A DNA stretch of 64,000 bases from Hevea brasiliensis (GCF_030052815.1 NC_079498.1:98784041-98848040), one strand, 5' to 3'; positions 11,593 to 23,914 are shown, counted from the stretch's first letter. Translations and numbers: made by a program. The notes: generated by a model from the letters alone, not told the origin.

Positions 11593-12418
11593 AGACCAAT
11601 TAGGAAGGAGCAGGATAGGAGGAGGATCAGGGTTGGGACTTGGAATGTTGGATCACTTACAGGAAAATTAATGGAGCTTGTGGATACCTTGGAAAGGAGA
11701 AGGGTGAATATTACTTGCATTCAGGAGACTAAATGGGTAGGAGAGAAAACTAGGGAAGTGGGTAATTCAAGATACAAACTGTGGTTTACCGGAAAGGAGA
11801 GAAACAAGAACGGAGTGGGTATAATCATAGACAGAACATTGAAAGACATAGTAATAACTGTAAAAAGAGTAGGAGATAGAATTATACTAGTAAAGCTAGT
11901 ACTAGAAGGAGAAACAATAAATATAGTTAGTGCTTATGCCCCACAAATAGGACTAGACAGTGAGAGTAAATAAAAGTTTTGGGAAGATATGGATGATTTA
12001 ATGCAAAGCATACCGAATGAAGAAAATGTTTTCATTGGTGGAGATTTGAATGGACATGTAGGAAGTGATAGATAAGGTTAAGAGAATGTTCATTGAGGTT
12101 TTGGTTTTGGTAGTCGAAATGAGGAGGGAAAAAACATCCTGGATTTTGCTATGGCATACGACCTAATACTAGCAAATACCTACTTTATAAAAAGAGAGCC
12201 ACATTTAGTGACTTTCAAAAGTGGGCAACATAGAAGCCAAATCGACTTCCTCTTAACCAGGAAGACAAATAGAACTCTATGCAAGGATTGCAAGGTCATT
12301 CCAGGAGAGGCTTTAACAAGTCAACATCGGTTAGTAGTCTTGGATGTCAAGTTTAGGAACAATTCAAGTAAGGTCAGAAGAAATAGTTGAGCTCAAACAA
12401 GGTGGTGGGAGTTCAAAT
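11593..12418 (+). pseudogene. LINE endonuclease domain, broken
   Basis: The exonuclease-endonuclease-phosphatase fold of an RTE-type LINE. Seen in order: GTWNVGSL, then IQETKW (catalytic E), the NGVGIII segment, SAYAPQ, then, after a TAA near 11971, GGDLNGHVG and HRSQIDFLLTR, and the SQHRLV(V) histidine block near 12325. In-frame stops (about 11971, 12074, 12388, 12418) interrupt a frame that is otherwise continuous with the RT. The open segments are 11515-11973 and 12151-12390. No function is expected. Confidence 0.8.
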
Positions 12419-12429
12419 GAGTAAAGCAA

Positions 12430-14442
12430 GTGAAGTTCAAAAATGAGCTTCTCGAGTCCGAAGTATGGAAGCTGGATATGGAAGCTAATGATATGTGGAT
12501 ACAGATGGCATCAAAGATTAGAGAAGTAGCTAGAAAAGTACTTGGAGAGTCTAAAGGACATGGACCACCCTCAAAAGAGAGATGGTGGTGGAATGAGGAA
12601 GTACAAAAGGCAGTGAAGAGAAAAAGGGAATGGTACAAGAAATTACCTAAATGTGATAATAATGAGGCATATGAACAGTACAAGATAGCAAAGAAAGAGG
12701 CAAAAAAGACAGTTAGTCAAGCAAGAGCACAGGCCTTTGAAAAGTTATATGAGAAACTTGGAACTAAAAAAGGGGAGAAAGATATTTATAGATTAGCAAG
12801 GAGGAGAGAAAGGAAATGTCAAGATCTCAATCAAGTTAGGTGCATTAAGGATAAAGAGAGAAAAGTGTTGGTGAAAGATAAGGACATTAAAGAAAGATGG
12901 AGAAATTATTTTAATGATATCTTTAATAATAGTCAAAATGGTAATAGCGTGAGTATAGATTATAGAACAATAGAAAAGAATGTGAATTATACTAGAAGGA
13001 TTAGATCTTTAGAAGTAAAGGAAGCACTTATGAGAATGAAAGTGGGTAAAGCCTGTGGACTCGATAAAATACCAATTGAAGTGTGGAAGTATTTGGGAGA
13101 TATGGGAGTGGCATGGTTAACTAAATTATTTAATAAGATTCTAAACTCAAAGAAAATGCTTGATGAATGGAGGAAGAGTATTTTAGTACCTATTTTTAAA
13201 AATAAGGAAGACATACAAAGTTGCTTAAACTATAGGAGAATTAAACTCATGAGCCATACTATGAAGTTGTGGGAGAGAGTTGTGGAGCATCAACTACGTC
13301 ATTATACTTCTATCTCTCTCAATCAATTTGGTTTCATGCCCGGTCGTTCAACTATGGAAGCTATCTTTCTCATTAGAAACTTGATGGAGAAATATAGAGA
13401 TGTGAAGAAAGATCTACACATAGTTTTTATTGATTTGGAAAAGTCTTATGATAGTGTTCCAAGAGATATCTTATGGAATGTATTAGAACAAAAGATGGTA
13501 TCTATTAGGTACATACAAGTATTGAAAGATATGTATGAAGGAGCAACTTCTATTGTGAGCACAGTGGAAGAGGACACAAGAGATTTTCCGATCTCAATTG
13601 GATTACACCAAGGATCAGTCTTAAGCCCTTACCTTTATACATTAGTTTTAGATGAACTGACGAAACATATACAAAAGAGTATTCCTTGGTGCATGATGTT
13701 TGCGAATGATATTGTTCTGATAGATGAGACACGAGAAGGAGTCAATAGAAAGCTAAAACTTTGGAGAAGTACTCTAAAGTCAAAGGGTTTTAAGTTTAGT
13801 AGAACGAAGACAGAATACATGCATTGCAAGTTCAGTGAAGGCCAAACTGGTGATAGGGAAGGAGCTAGTTTGAATGGAGTGGTACTGTCCAAAAGTAATC
13901 ACTTTAAATATCTAGGCTCAGTCCTTCAAGTAGATTGGGGATGTGAGGAGGATGTTAGTCATAGGATTAAAGCCGGATGGTTGAAGTGGAGACGTGTCAC
14001 GGGAGTTTTATGTGATCGTAAGATTCCCAATAAATTGAAAAAAAAATTTTACTGTACAGCCATACGACCGGCTATGTTATATAGTAGTGAGTGTTGGGCA
14101 CTGAAAGAGTCGTATGCATTTAAGATAAGAGTTGCAAAGATGAGAATGTTAAGGTGGATGAGTGGCCATGCTAGACTAGATAAAGTTCGTAATGAGAGGA
14201 TTGGAGAAAATATAGGAGTGGTGCCAATTGAAGATAAGTTGAGAGAAAGGAGATTGAGGTGGTTTGGTCATGTGAAGCATAGACATACGGAGGCTCCAGT
14301 TAGACAAGTAGAGCACATTAGGTTAGAGGATAGAAAGAAAAAAAGGGGTAGACCTAAATTGACCTGGAAGAGAGTAGTACAAGAAGATCTAGAAGCATTA
14401 CACATTTCTGAGGATTTAACCCAAAATCGTTCAGAGTGGTGA
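12430..14442 (+). pseudogene. LINE reverse transcriptase segment with altered active site
   Basis: An open frame of 670 codons covering the RT domain and C-terminal region of the RTE element. It shows GKACGLDKIPIEVWK, the NYRRIKLMS block, QFGFMPGRST, the FIDLEKSYDSVPRD block, HQGSVLSPYLY, and then MFANDIVLI where active enzymes have FADD. The second catalytic aspartate position is changed (D to N), so polymerase activity should be lost even though the frame is long. The C-terminus has the RWFGHVKH and RGRPKLTWK motifs typical of this clade. The ATG used is arbitrary, because in life the frame would start in the endonuclease. Confidence 0.85.
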
Positions 14443-14525
14443 AAGCGAATCCATATAGCCGACCCCAAATTTTTGGGATAAAGGCTTAGTTGAGTTGAGT
14501 TGAGTTGTATATAATTTTAATATAT

Positions 14526-14842
14526 GAAAATTAAATAATATCTTAAATTTTTATCAATTATTTTATATTTTATTAATTAAATATCTTTTTTAATATAATA
14601 AAAACTTTGTTTAGAGATATAAAATTATTTAAAGTTAGTTTAATCATATGATTATTTTTATCATTTTAAATATTAAAATTTTGTTATATACTTAACAGAA
14701 GAATAAAAGAGAATTATATAAAAAATGCCATATGCTAATACAATAGATAACGTCAATGTCATGTGTTAATTCTTTGAAATTACATCCTGCTTTGTATCTA
14801 TATACTTTCCCTATGGAGAAGATGGTGGTTTCTTATCTCACA

Positions 14843-14901
<59 letters not shown>

Positions 14902-16050
14902 GAATGTATTAATGATGAAGAGAAACTGGGAGAGTAGTTTTACTTTGATCTTTAAATCATTTTATTAAAAACACTTTAGCTTTTAAAATTTCTTATTTTT
15001 CATTTACGATAAAGTATATTTAAAAAATTTAATTTTAAAAAAATAAAAATCAAAATGTATTTGAAAATAAAATTTGAAAGACTTTCTGTGAATAATCCTA
15101 AATTCATTCGAAAATTGCAAGCTCATGTTCTGCAAACAATAACTTCAATCCTGAGATTTAATGCCTTGAATGTCATTAAGGATGGCAATAAGTTGAACAT
15201 CTTGTGCATACTCATTAGTATCAATATTTGATACTCAGTTTGTGAAAACAGTTTTAAATTACCATATATTCATAACACTATTATTTTATATTTAAAATTA
15301 AATTTTTAAATAAAAATAACTATTTATTGGTCAATTTTATTGTAAAGAAGTTTATCTTTTTTATAAAAATAAAAAATTATTTCATTAATTACGAATAGAG
15401 AATAAAAGAGAAATATAAATTAACTTATTATATTTTTATATAAATGAAATTAAACACTCATATGAAAAATAACATAAAGAATTTAGAAGATTCGTTATTG
15501 GCCAATAAGCAAGTTTTGTGCTTCACTCTTTAATTACATGGTCTTTCATGGCACTAACAAACATTAGTAAGGACCTCACTACATTTATATTGAGCCAAAA
15601 TTTAGGACAATTTTGGATAGTAAGACCACTCCAATTTTTAACTTTGAAAATGTTCCCAAGTCACTCACCACTTAATCAACTTGTTGGCAAATTAGTTCTT
15701 TTATTGATAAGATTGAATTAAATAAATTTAAGTTAGTTTACAATTTAGTCTTCGAAGAATTGTTTTTTTTTTTAAATTACTTATTTATCTCTAATATTTT
15801 TTATTTTAAATCCGTAAAAGATAGGATAACAAATGATAATGAATATTTTGCTAACTTGCCTTTAACAGTTAGCAATTAGAATCTGATAAGGAAAAATATA
15901 CTTTAATACCCTATTGGTTACATAATTTATTAAAAAAAGTCTTAGATTTTTTTATTGCATTTAAGGATATGTGATCTTACACTTAGGGTAAAAAAGAGTA
16001 AGGAGAGGGAAGGATAAAAAGTATTACAATAAAAAAAAAATTTATATTTG
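14526..16050. other. AT-rich intergenic DNA
   Basis: About 1.5 kb with no recognisable gene. It contains a long (TA)n tract at 14846-14898 and otherwise A/T-rich unique sequence. Confidence 0.6.
14846..14898. repeat. (TA)n microsatellite
   Basis: More than 25 uninterrupted TA units. Confidence 0.95.
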
Positions 16051-16675
16051 GGGGGAGGTAAATTACTATATTTAGTCATTGTATTTTAACAAAACTAATT
16101 ACTTGATCCCTGTAATTTGAAAAATATACTATTTAGTTTATGTATTTTGCCTCTGTTAAACTGTTTAATCTATCTGTCAATTTTTTTGCTAGTCAATATT
16201 AGTCAAACTATTATTTAGTCCTTTTATTTTGATAAAATTAATTAGTTAGTCCTTGTAATTTGACTCTATTAACTATTTAGTCATTTAATTATTTTTTATA
16301 CATAAACTATCCTAATCCTTCCTCCCTTATTTTAGATTTAGTTTCCACATAGTAATGCTATATTTTTCAAAGTACATTTACCAACTAATTAGTTTTATTA
16401 AAATAGAGGGACTAAATAGTAGTGTTTTTAAAAATATAGGAATTAACTAATTAATTTTCTTAAAATATAGAGACTAAATAGTAATTTGAATAGCATAAAT
16501 AATAAAAAATTTAATGAAAGGATTAAATAATTTAATGAAAGTAAAATATAAGGACTAAATAGTATATTTTTTCAAAATACAGGAATTAAGTAGTTAGTTT
16601 CATTAAAATATAAAGACTAAATAATAATTTTTTTATAAAAATAATTATAATTTTCATCTCCCCTCTTTATTTCTC
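16051..16675. mobile_element. Fold-back / MITE-like element with long imperfect inverted repeats
   Basis: The left arm (about 16061-16290) and the reverse complement of the right arm (about 16360-16635) share a series of blocks of the form tatttagtc...tattttaa...aaactaatta, in the same order. The centre lies near 16320. The element has no coding capacity and is made almost wholly of the two arms, the architecture of a fold-back or Mutator-type MITE. Exact ends and a target duplication could not be fixed in the AT-rich flanks. Confidence 0.55.
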
Positions 16676-17347
16676 ATTACACCCTAATTTAAAGTGTAAA
16701 AAAAGTTAAGATTTGAGAGATAAAAGATAATAAAACTTATTCTCATTTACTTTTAGCTTCCATTAATTCCCTCATTCTCAAACAAGGAGACAAAACTCTC
16801 TTACTTTCTTTACTTTTATTCATCCATCTTTCACTCTAATTCAAACAAATCCTTAAGAGAGAAATTAGTAAATGAAATCATTGATAGCTTACATAGCAAT
16901 ATCTACTTTGCCATATATTTATATATAATCTGAGTATATAAGTGGGTCTCACATTAGATAGATTACACCAAAAAAAAAAAAAAAAAAAAAAAAAAACCTA
17001 ATTCCTTATATAGTCAAAATCCCCATTTTGCACCCCAGAAATTGCTGATATGCCAAATATCAATTCTGTTATACATGATTTGATGAAATGGGAGCATGAT
17101 AATTTCTAGGGGTTTTATGAGCTCTTTTCAAAAGCCAATTTTGTCAAAGAACAATCTGCTTTTGGAATGTTAGGGTTTTATGAGCTCATTTCAGAGGCCA
17201 ATTTTGTGTATATTTGATAGGAATTTTGAATTAGCAATTGGGATACAAGTATTGGCTTGTTGTTCATGATGTGCTTGGGTTGAAGCTAAATAGGTTGAGC
17301 GTGCAGGAAGAAAAGGGAGGGATGAAATCATATCAGTTGGATAGTTC
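16676..17347. other. Spacer with a poly(A) run and a small tandem repeat
   Basis: There is a run of about 26 A at 16971-16996. Two copies of a segment containing gggttttatgagctc follow, about 63 bases apart (near 17110 and 17173). No gene was recognised. Confidence 0.5.
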
Positions 17348-17813
17348 CTAATCTTTCTTGGTTGCAAATCGGTCTTTAGAATTTCCTGAAATCGCAATGG
17401 AAATTGAGACGCAATTGAACGATTACAAGAAGGATATTGATGAGATGAATAGGATTTGTGGAACAAATGGAGCAGAATTTGATGGAATAGACCTGATTGG
17501 GAATACAAAACATTGATGAATGCAGTGAACTCACTGTCTGAGTTGACAGAGCGAAAGCAGGTGATCGATAAGCACACAAACATTGCAACTACGTTATTGG
17601 GCGAGAGCAAGGAGAGGTCTCTTGATTCATGTGCCAAAAAGGAGAATGACGATGGTCAGATGGCGAATTGATCCAAATGAACTTTTGGAAATGCTTAGAG
17701 GGCAAAGGTCGAAGATGGATAAGCTGAGATTTGCAATCATTTACATTATATTATCTGCTAGCATTCACCGGGTAGAGCTCGAATTAGTGGAAGCAGCTTT
17801 TTGGAATTTCTAA
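17348..17813 (+). pseudogene. SLY1 (Sec1/Munc18 family) fragment, frameshifted
   Basis: Translated pieces match the central part of plant SLY1, an SM protein that binds syntaxins in ER-Golgi vesicle fusion. They include [45 protein letters not shown], then KKEND, and finally KMDKLRFAIIYII. At least two shifts break it: a one-base loss after GNTKH (near 17514), and another between KKEND and the IDPNELLE block (about 17645-17665). N- and C-terminal parts of the protein are absent. No introns are seen across the fragment, and there is no poly(A) after it, so whether it is a retrocopy cannot be decided. It is clearly not functional. Confidence 0.82.
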
Positions 17814-19115
17814 GGCTTAAAAAACGATGTTAAGTTAAAATGGGGATTTTGGGCATGCCAGTAATTAAGTTTTATTTTTATTTTTGTTAAAAAAATATTT
17901 TTTTTATTTTATTTTTTAATTTTCTAAGGTGAGTCATAGGGAGATACTGCAACGTCAACTATTAATAATACTGTTTACCAAATTTATACCTTAATGGAGT
18001 GTAAGCATAATTTATTAATATATTGTATTATGTATTATATAATAAGAATTTTATTATTAATATATTTAAAAAAATAATATGGTATAGAATAATTTAATAA
18101 TATTTCTTTATTTAATTAGAAGATATGATATAATAAATAATTATAAAAATTATTAAAATATTTTATTATTTCTTTAAATATATAAATAATTATTATATAA
18201 ATTAAAAATATAAAAATTTAAGATCATCTGAAATCACTAATTTAATTATTAAAAAATTATAATAAAATAATAATTATGAAATTACCATTTTATAATTCAG
18301 AATCACTATTTTTCAAGAATAATTTAAACAAATAAAAAATAATTATACCATACAATATGAAATCATGGTAAACAAAAAAGGATTAAGTGCTAATGGAAGA
18401 AGACCACGACCCCTTAAATGTAATAAAAAAAAACCTCAAACTTCTTTTGATAACTTGTGCAAATTATAGTACTAAAGTGTACTTGTTTGACATTAAAGTT
18501 GAAGGGTTAAAATTATTTTTTTTAAAAAAAATTAAATACTATCAATTTGAAAAAAATATTTTATTATTTTAATAATATTATTAAAATTTATTAAATTTAA
18601 TTTTAAATTATTTTTTTATATTTTTAATTAATATATTAAAAAAATAATTTTTTAAATAATAATTCTAGCAATAATATCAAACATATCCTTGAAAAAAAGT
18701 AATTTTTTTGGGCAGTAATTTAGTATATTAGAGTAGCACGAGAGAATGTCAATATTTTAATATTTTGCCCCTTTCAGTTTTATTTATTGTGCAGCTTCCA
18801 TCAGCAAATTAAAAAAAAATATAATGAAAATCAGGAACAAGCTTATAAATGTTTTGTATCAAATCGAAAAATAAAAATTAAAAAATTCATTATAATTAAA
18901 ATAAAACTTATTTATTATTTTTTTACTTATGTAAGTGATAAAAGAATTAACCAAGATTTATCAGATTTAAATATTTTAAGTTTTTAGTTATATTTGATTA
19001 TTAGAGCGAAAAATTTTTAAAAACCAAACGAATCGATTTCTTTCTTCTCCTTAAAATACTACATTTTGGAAAAAGTCCTTTGGCCACTGTCGGTGTACAG
19101 GAGATGGTGGGTCAG

Positions 19116-19163
<48 letters not shown>

Positions 19164-19236
19164 CATTTTAATAAACTCTAATTAATCTCTTTTCCCTCTT
19201 TTCCATTCCAGTCGCTCTTTGCCCTTCTTTCTCTAT
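17814..19236. other. AT-rich intergenic DNA
   Basis: About 1.4 kb of A/T-rich sequence without a gene, including a (TA)n tract at 19117-19162. Confidence 0.6.
19117..19162. repeat. (TA)n microsatellite
   Basis: About 22 TA units, some 80 bases upstream of the Cassandra-type element. Confidence 0.9.
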
Positions 19237-19321
19237 GTCACTGTAACGATCGGGCTCCAACCACTAGAGGAATTATCAGCTTTGGCCATACGCCTCACAG
19301 TTTTATCCCATAGGTGGAATG

Positions 19322-19390
19322 GAAAACTTACCAGGAGGTCACCCATCCTAGGATTTCTCTCAAGCGAGCACGCTTAACCCTGGAATTCTT
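19322..19390 (-). repeat. 5S rRNA-like segment in the inverted LTR copy
   Basis: The reverse strand carries the 5S internal promoter blocks: GTTAAGCGTGCTCGC (A-box region) and CTAGGATGGGTGACCTCCTGG (IE/C-box region). This is a Cassandra LTR, not a true 5S gene, because the 5' half of 5S is strongly diverged. Confidence 0.8.
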
Positions 19391-19635
19391 TCAACTCTCC
19401 AGGCCATTCCACCAAAAGGCGCCTCTATTAATTAGTTTCCCCATTTTATATATCATTACTTTTTGAACCCAAGACCATCTTCGTGCTTTGCCGATGTGGG
19501 ATTTGCCTAAGGGACCTTTTTCCCACATCGGCAAAGCACGGAGATGGTCTTGGGTTCAAAAAGTAATGATATATAAAATTGGGGAACTCATCACTAGAGG
19601 CGCATTTTGATGGAATGGCCTGGAGAGTTAGAAAA

Positions 19636-19700
19636 ACTCCAGAGTTAAGCGTGCTCGCTTGAGAGAAATCCTAGGATGGGTGACCTCCTGGGAAGTTCTC
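19636..19700 (+). repeat. 5S rRNA-like segment in the middle LTR copy
   Basis: This stretch closely follows the 3' half of plant 5S rRNA, with AGTTAAGCGTGCT at 19643 and GGATGGGTGACCTCCTGGGA from about 19675. It keeps the spacing of the pol III A box and C box, so pol III factor binding is possible. Confidence 0.85.
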
Positions 19701-19983
19701 TATTCCACCTATGGGACAAAACCATGAGGCTTACGGCCAAAGCAGACAATTCCTCTAGTGGTTGGAGCCCGATCGTTACAATTGGTATCAAAGCCGCTCG
19801 CGTGTCCTCTTGGGTGATGGTGGGGCAAACCTCAGCGAGGACGCTGAATCCCAAAAGGGGGGGAGAAAGGTCCCTTAGGCAAATCCCACATCGGCAAAGC
19901 ACGGAGATGGTCTTGGGTTCAAAAAGTAATGATATATAAAATGGGGAGGTGCCTTTTGGTGGAATGGCCTGGAGAGTTGGAAG

Positions 19984-20050
19984 AACTCCAGGGTTAAGCG
20001 TGCTCGCTTGAGAGAAATCCTAGGATGGGTGACCTCCAGGGAAGTTCTCC
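19984..20050 (+). repeat. 5S rRNA-like segment in the 3' LTR copy
   Basis: Same 5S-derived blocks as the middle copy, with one C-box change: CTCCAGG in place of CTCCTGG near 20036. Confidence 0.8.
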
Positions 20051-20198
20051 ATTCCACCTATGGTACAAAACCGTTAGGCTTACGGCCAAAGTGGACAATT
20101 CCTCTAGTAATTGGAGCCCGATCGTTACAATCACAACACCATCACCATGACCTTCTTCTTTCTTCTTCGCATGTAGCACCATAATCACGCCATAATAC

Positions 20199-20203
20199 TA
20201 TTC
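20199..20203. repeat. Target-site duplication, left
   Basis: tattc, matched exactly at 32050-32054, flanks the Ty3/gypsy element. Confidence 0.9.
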
Positions 20204-23200
20204 TGTAACACCCCGTTTGTATAGCCTGGTAGATTTCACTGTTCCCGTGACCGGTGTCGGTCCGGACAATTAATGGGATTAGGGCCACACTTAAGACAAT
20301 ATGAGAAGCCATAAACATAAATAATTAGTAATGTTTAATTAGTTAACTACAAATAAGAAAAACAGAATATAAGAGGTTAAACGAGCCGAGAGTCACAGCG
20401 ATGAGTGACCTCCTCGGGAACGACTGTGAAGTCATTTTAAACTCAAATTTCAAACCGTAAAAAGTGACGCTGTGGTCCTTAGAACCCTTATGAACACAGT
20501 GAAAAAGAGAAAATCATGAAAAAGAACTGTTAAGTCAGTCAAATAATTAGGTCAGGGAGCCAGAAGAAATATTGGATTATTTGCAAACCGGGATGAACCG
20601 ACGAGGGGCAATTTGGTCAATTGACCCCGAGAGCTGACTCCTGACCTAACTGTCAAATAAAATCGGAGAAAAGAAAATTTTGGAATCGAGAATTAAATTA
20701 AAGAACTAATAGAAAAATAAAAAAAAAAAAGAGAAAAGGAAAGAGTTTGGAAAAGTCAAAAGTTATGACATCATGCATGATGTAATAACTAAATTAATAA
20801 ATTGAATTAATTAATTTGGATTTAGGGGTCTTCCATAAGCAAAAAACGTGTAAAGGAAAACAAAAGGAAAAAAAAAATTAGGATTTTCTTCTTCTTCTTC
20901 CATCAAGTGCCGCCCCACCTTCCTCCATACATTCTCCATGAAAGTGTTTCCCTTAAGCTTACACTAAGCTTAATTTCTCCTTACCCAACCTTAATAAACC
21001 TCATAAAAACATGGGAGAAGGACCAAACTGAAATTCTGGCAGCTTGAGAGGAGTATGATTTACATGAATATGATGCAATTGAATGAGTTTAGAAACTTTA
21101 CTTAGTTAAATGATTAACATTTAAACCATTAGAAGTAGTTAAAGGCATGAAAATGTTGAGTTAGGGTTTTCAATGTTAGGGTTTATGAACCAAAATTTGG
21201 AGAAATGCATAAATGGCATGTTTAACCTATTGTGAAATGAAATAATGGTCAATTATGACCAAATAAGTTGTGTGGGAATGGTAGGAAATTAAACCAAATT
21301 CGTAGGTCAATGGTCATGCTGCTGGCAGCATGACCAAACCCACTTTGAAGGACCAAAACTTAAATTTTACAAGTCTAATTGATATGCCACCAATTGGGGA
21401 TGAAAATAGACATAAAAGAGCACAATTTTCATTAAGGAACCATGGCCAAAAACTGACCAAAACTTGGTGAAACAATTGACCAAAGTGAGTTGATAGCAGG
21501 CTGCCACTGCACTAAACTGACCAAATGAACAGTAACTGTTCATTTGGTCATAACTCGAGTTAGACAGGTCAAATTGACCTGAAATTTGGCCAGGGGTTAG
21601 AGGGCATATAGATCTAAAACTTTCATGAAGAACATCACCCCAAATTATGCCATTAACCCATTCAGATTATTGAGCAAAGTTAGGTTACCAAACCTGCAAC
21701 TCTGCAGAATTTTCATTGAGCAGCAATATTTGGATGGCTATAACTCCCTCTAGAAAACTCGGATTTAGGCGATTCTTGAACCGATGGAAACCTAAGACAT
21801 AGTACAACATTTCATATAAAGAAAGTGAGACCAAATTATGAACTTAACTTGATCAAATAACTAACCAAAGTTGGATCAAAAATCTGCCAGCACCTAAATT
21901 GCAGTATGAACAGTGCACGTAAACAGTAAACTTATTTTGGCCATAACTTGAGCTACAAAACTCCGATTGGGGTGATCCAAAAATGAGAATACACTTAAGA
22001 CAATAAGGAACATTTTCTATGAAGGAAGTTTTGTCAAATTCCAACAGTAGATCGACCAATGGAATAGTGCAACTTCGGAGAACCAAAACCGAAAATTGGC
22101 AATTTTGCCAAAATGACCTAAGTTTTAAACAAATGACTAAAACCAACAAGTTTGGTGACCAAAATGTGGTATGTGGGTGAAGTTGGAGTTCCCATACCTA
22201 TTAAGCCTTAGAAAGTCAATAATTTGACTTGAATAGTGCAGTGAATAGTAACCCGAAACACAAAATTTCGAGAACGTCGAATTAAACACGTTAGAGCTAG
22301 GTAAATGTGAAGTTAAGTTTATTTTGGAATTATTTTTAGTTTTAGTACTGAAACATTGGAAAATTTCGTGTTTCAGTGGAAAAGAATACCGGGACAGAAC
22401 CCGAAGAGTCGAGTCAAGGCCAACAGGCGACTCGTTTGAGGTTTGTGCACAATATATACTTTTATAATCATCTTTTGCATATCGTTTTGAATAATGTGAA
22501 ATATTGGATTATGGCATTCTTATGATGTTTGATCTAAATTGTTGAAAGTTATTATGTATATTTGAAAAGACAATGTTTAGCAAATTGTTAAGATAAGTTT
22601 TGAAACCACAGTGTCATGACCACATATTTGAACACCTCACTAGCACGACTAGTGGGGGTAATTAGTTTTGAATTTTGATTCCTTCTCTGGAGAAGTGTTG
22701 AGGTGTGCTAGTAGAAGAGGATGTGAATGGATATCCATATATTTGAGCTAGCTAGCCTTGTGATATGATTTCTCTTTAGCCTCTGGCTATTGAGATTCAT
22801 GTGATTTCTCTTTAGCCTCTGGCTATTGAGATTCTATTTGTTTCGAATGGCATGATCTAGCTGTGGGTTTTGTGAAATGTGTTTTGATACTTTGAAATGA
22901 ACTTGGTTTACATTTAAAATCTCACCATGCATGATTTGTATTTAATTTTCATGTTTAGCCAAATCTTTGAATAAATGTGCTTTAAGTTTTGCATAAAGAT
23001 TATTTTAGTATATTATGCACCACTGAGTCCTAGTACTCAGCGATAGCTTTTATTGCTGTCGCAGATACAAAGATTAGAGGAGCAGCAGATTGAGCTGCTG
23101 AGTTGTGTGGAGTTATCAGCTTGAAGTCTTCGGGTATAATTTATACCCTAACTGTAAATACTTCTTTTGATGTATATATTGCACATAAATGTATGGACAT

Positions 23201-23726
23201 GTAAAAGTGGGTATTGAGCAGTTTGTATAAAATTTGTATAAGTTATAATATATATTGTGGTTTTAAAACTCTCTTAATGTAAATGTTGTAATAATGTATC
23301 TAAATTGTTTTGTTTCAAATGAAATATGAATGATATTGATTGACAGTATTTTGAGAATTATTGAACTTGTGAATTTGAGAAATTGGTTGAGATTGAGTAT
23401 GAAGTTGAAGAAGTGGTTAGAAAATTATTGGAAGTGCTTTTATTTCAGGTATTTGAAGAACTGGTTTCTCAAAATACAGAGGGAACTCTGTCAAAATTTT
23501 TATAAAATTTGCGTAAAAATAAAATGGGCAAAAAATATTAACTAGTTTTAGTTTAACTACGTGTTTTAAGTACTTATTAGAAAATGCTCACAACTTATCA
23601 AAAATAAGAAAATTATTTTAAAATCCCTTGTAGGATACTTAATGAGTTATCGGTAGGTGAAGTGTGGTAGTTCATTAGGTATTCTACGGGATCATGTGAT
23701 GCCTTACAGAGGGGTAAGGTATGACA
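20204..23726 (+). repeat. 5' LTR of the Tekay-like element
   Basis: 3523 bases from TGTAACACCCCG to TATGACA. It contains a two-copy tandem repeat of about 37 bases around 22765-22836 (both copies include 'tctctttagcctctggct'), also present in the 3' LTR. Small ORFs on either strand here recur in the other LTR and are not evidence of genes. Confidence 0.93.
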
Positions 23727-23734
23727 TGTTTTAG

Positions 23735-23747
23735 TGGTATCAGAGCC
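23735..23747 (+). other. Primer-binding site (tRNA-Met)
   Basis: TGGTATCAGAGCC, eight bases after the 5' LTR, is the standard complement of the initiator tRNA-Met 3' end used by many plant LTR elements. Confidence 0.9.
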
Positions 23748-23914
23748 AGGTTTTTGAAGTATGTTTTAAATTGTGAATTTGTGTCTTTCTTTGTTAAGTA
23801 CAACTGCTCAATGTCCATTTTTGTTACATACAGTGCATTACATCATAAATATGAACTAACGGATGGAAATCTCCATGTGTTATTTGTTCAGGAGATACCC
23901 TACTTCAGATTGAG

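Larger units (their letters stand above)
11240..14510 (+). mobile_element. RTE-clade non-LTR retrotransposon (LINE), near full length, inactive
   Basis: One long element with an apurinic endonuclease region followed by a reverse transcriptase, copied in life by target-primed reverse transcription. It ends at 14475-14508 with a short 'ttgag' tandem tail instead of poly(A), typical of RTE elements. A 15-base match, ataattttaatatat, lies at 11193-11207 and 14511-14525 and is a possible target-site duplication, though it is low complexity. The single ORF expected of RTE is broken by stops near 11971, 12074 and 12388-12418, and the catalytic FADD motif reads FAND. It is therefore a dead copy. A second, much shorter relative lies at 5953. 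Confidence 0.85.
19242..20129 (+). mobile_element. Cassandra-type TRIM retrotransposon, composite with three LTR copies
   Basis: A terminal-repeat retrotransposon in miniature whose LTRs contain a 5S rRNA-derived segment, the hallmark of Cassandra. Copy 1 (19242 to about 19516) is inverted. Copies 2 (about 19519-19780) and 3 (about 19871-20129) are direct. Copy 2 is followed by TGGTATCAAAGCC (19783-19795), a primer-binding site for initiator tRNA-Met, and copy 3 is preceded by a purine-rich tract (about 19853-19870). The normal two-LTR element is therefore 19519-20129 with a 90-base interior and no coding capacity. The outer ends are TGTAAC...GTTACA, and the flanks gtcac (19237-19241) and atcac (20130-20134) match at four of five bases. 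Confidence 0.85.

Noticed and set aside
19636..19700. A genuine 5S rRNA gene
   Set aside because: Only the 3' half resembles 5S, it recurs three times inside LTRs, and a PBS and PPT sit at the right places. This is a Cassandra element.
21853..22149. 98-codon minus-strand ORF also present at 30176-30472
   Set aside because: Present in both LTRs simply because they are copies of each other; no domain, no sign of coding constraint.
23330..23545. 71-codon plus-strand ORF repeated at 31653-31868
   Set aside because: Again an LTR copy effect; composition is lysine/leucine/asparagine-rich as expected from AT-rich DNA.
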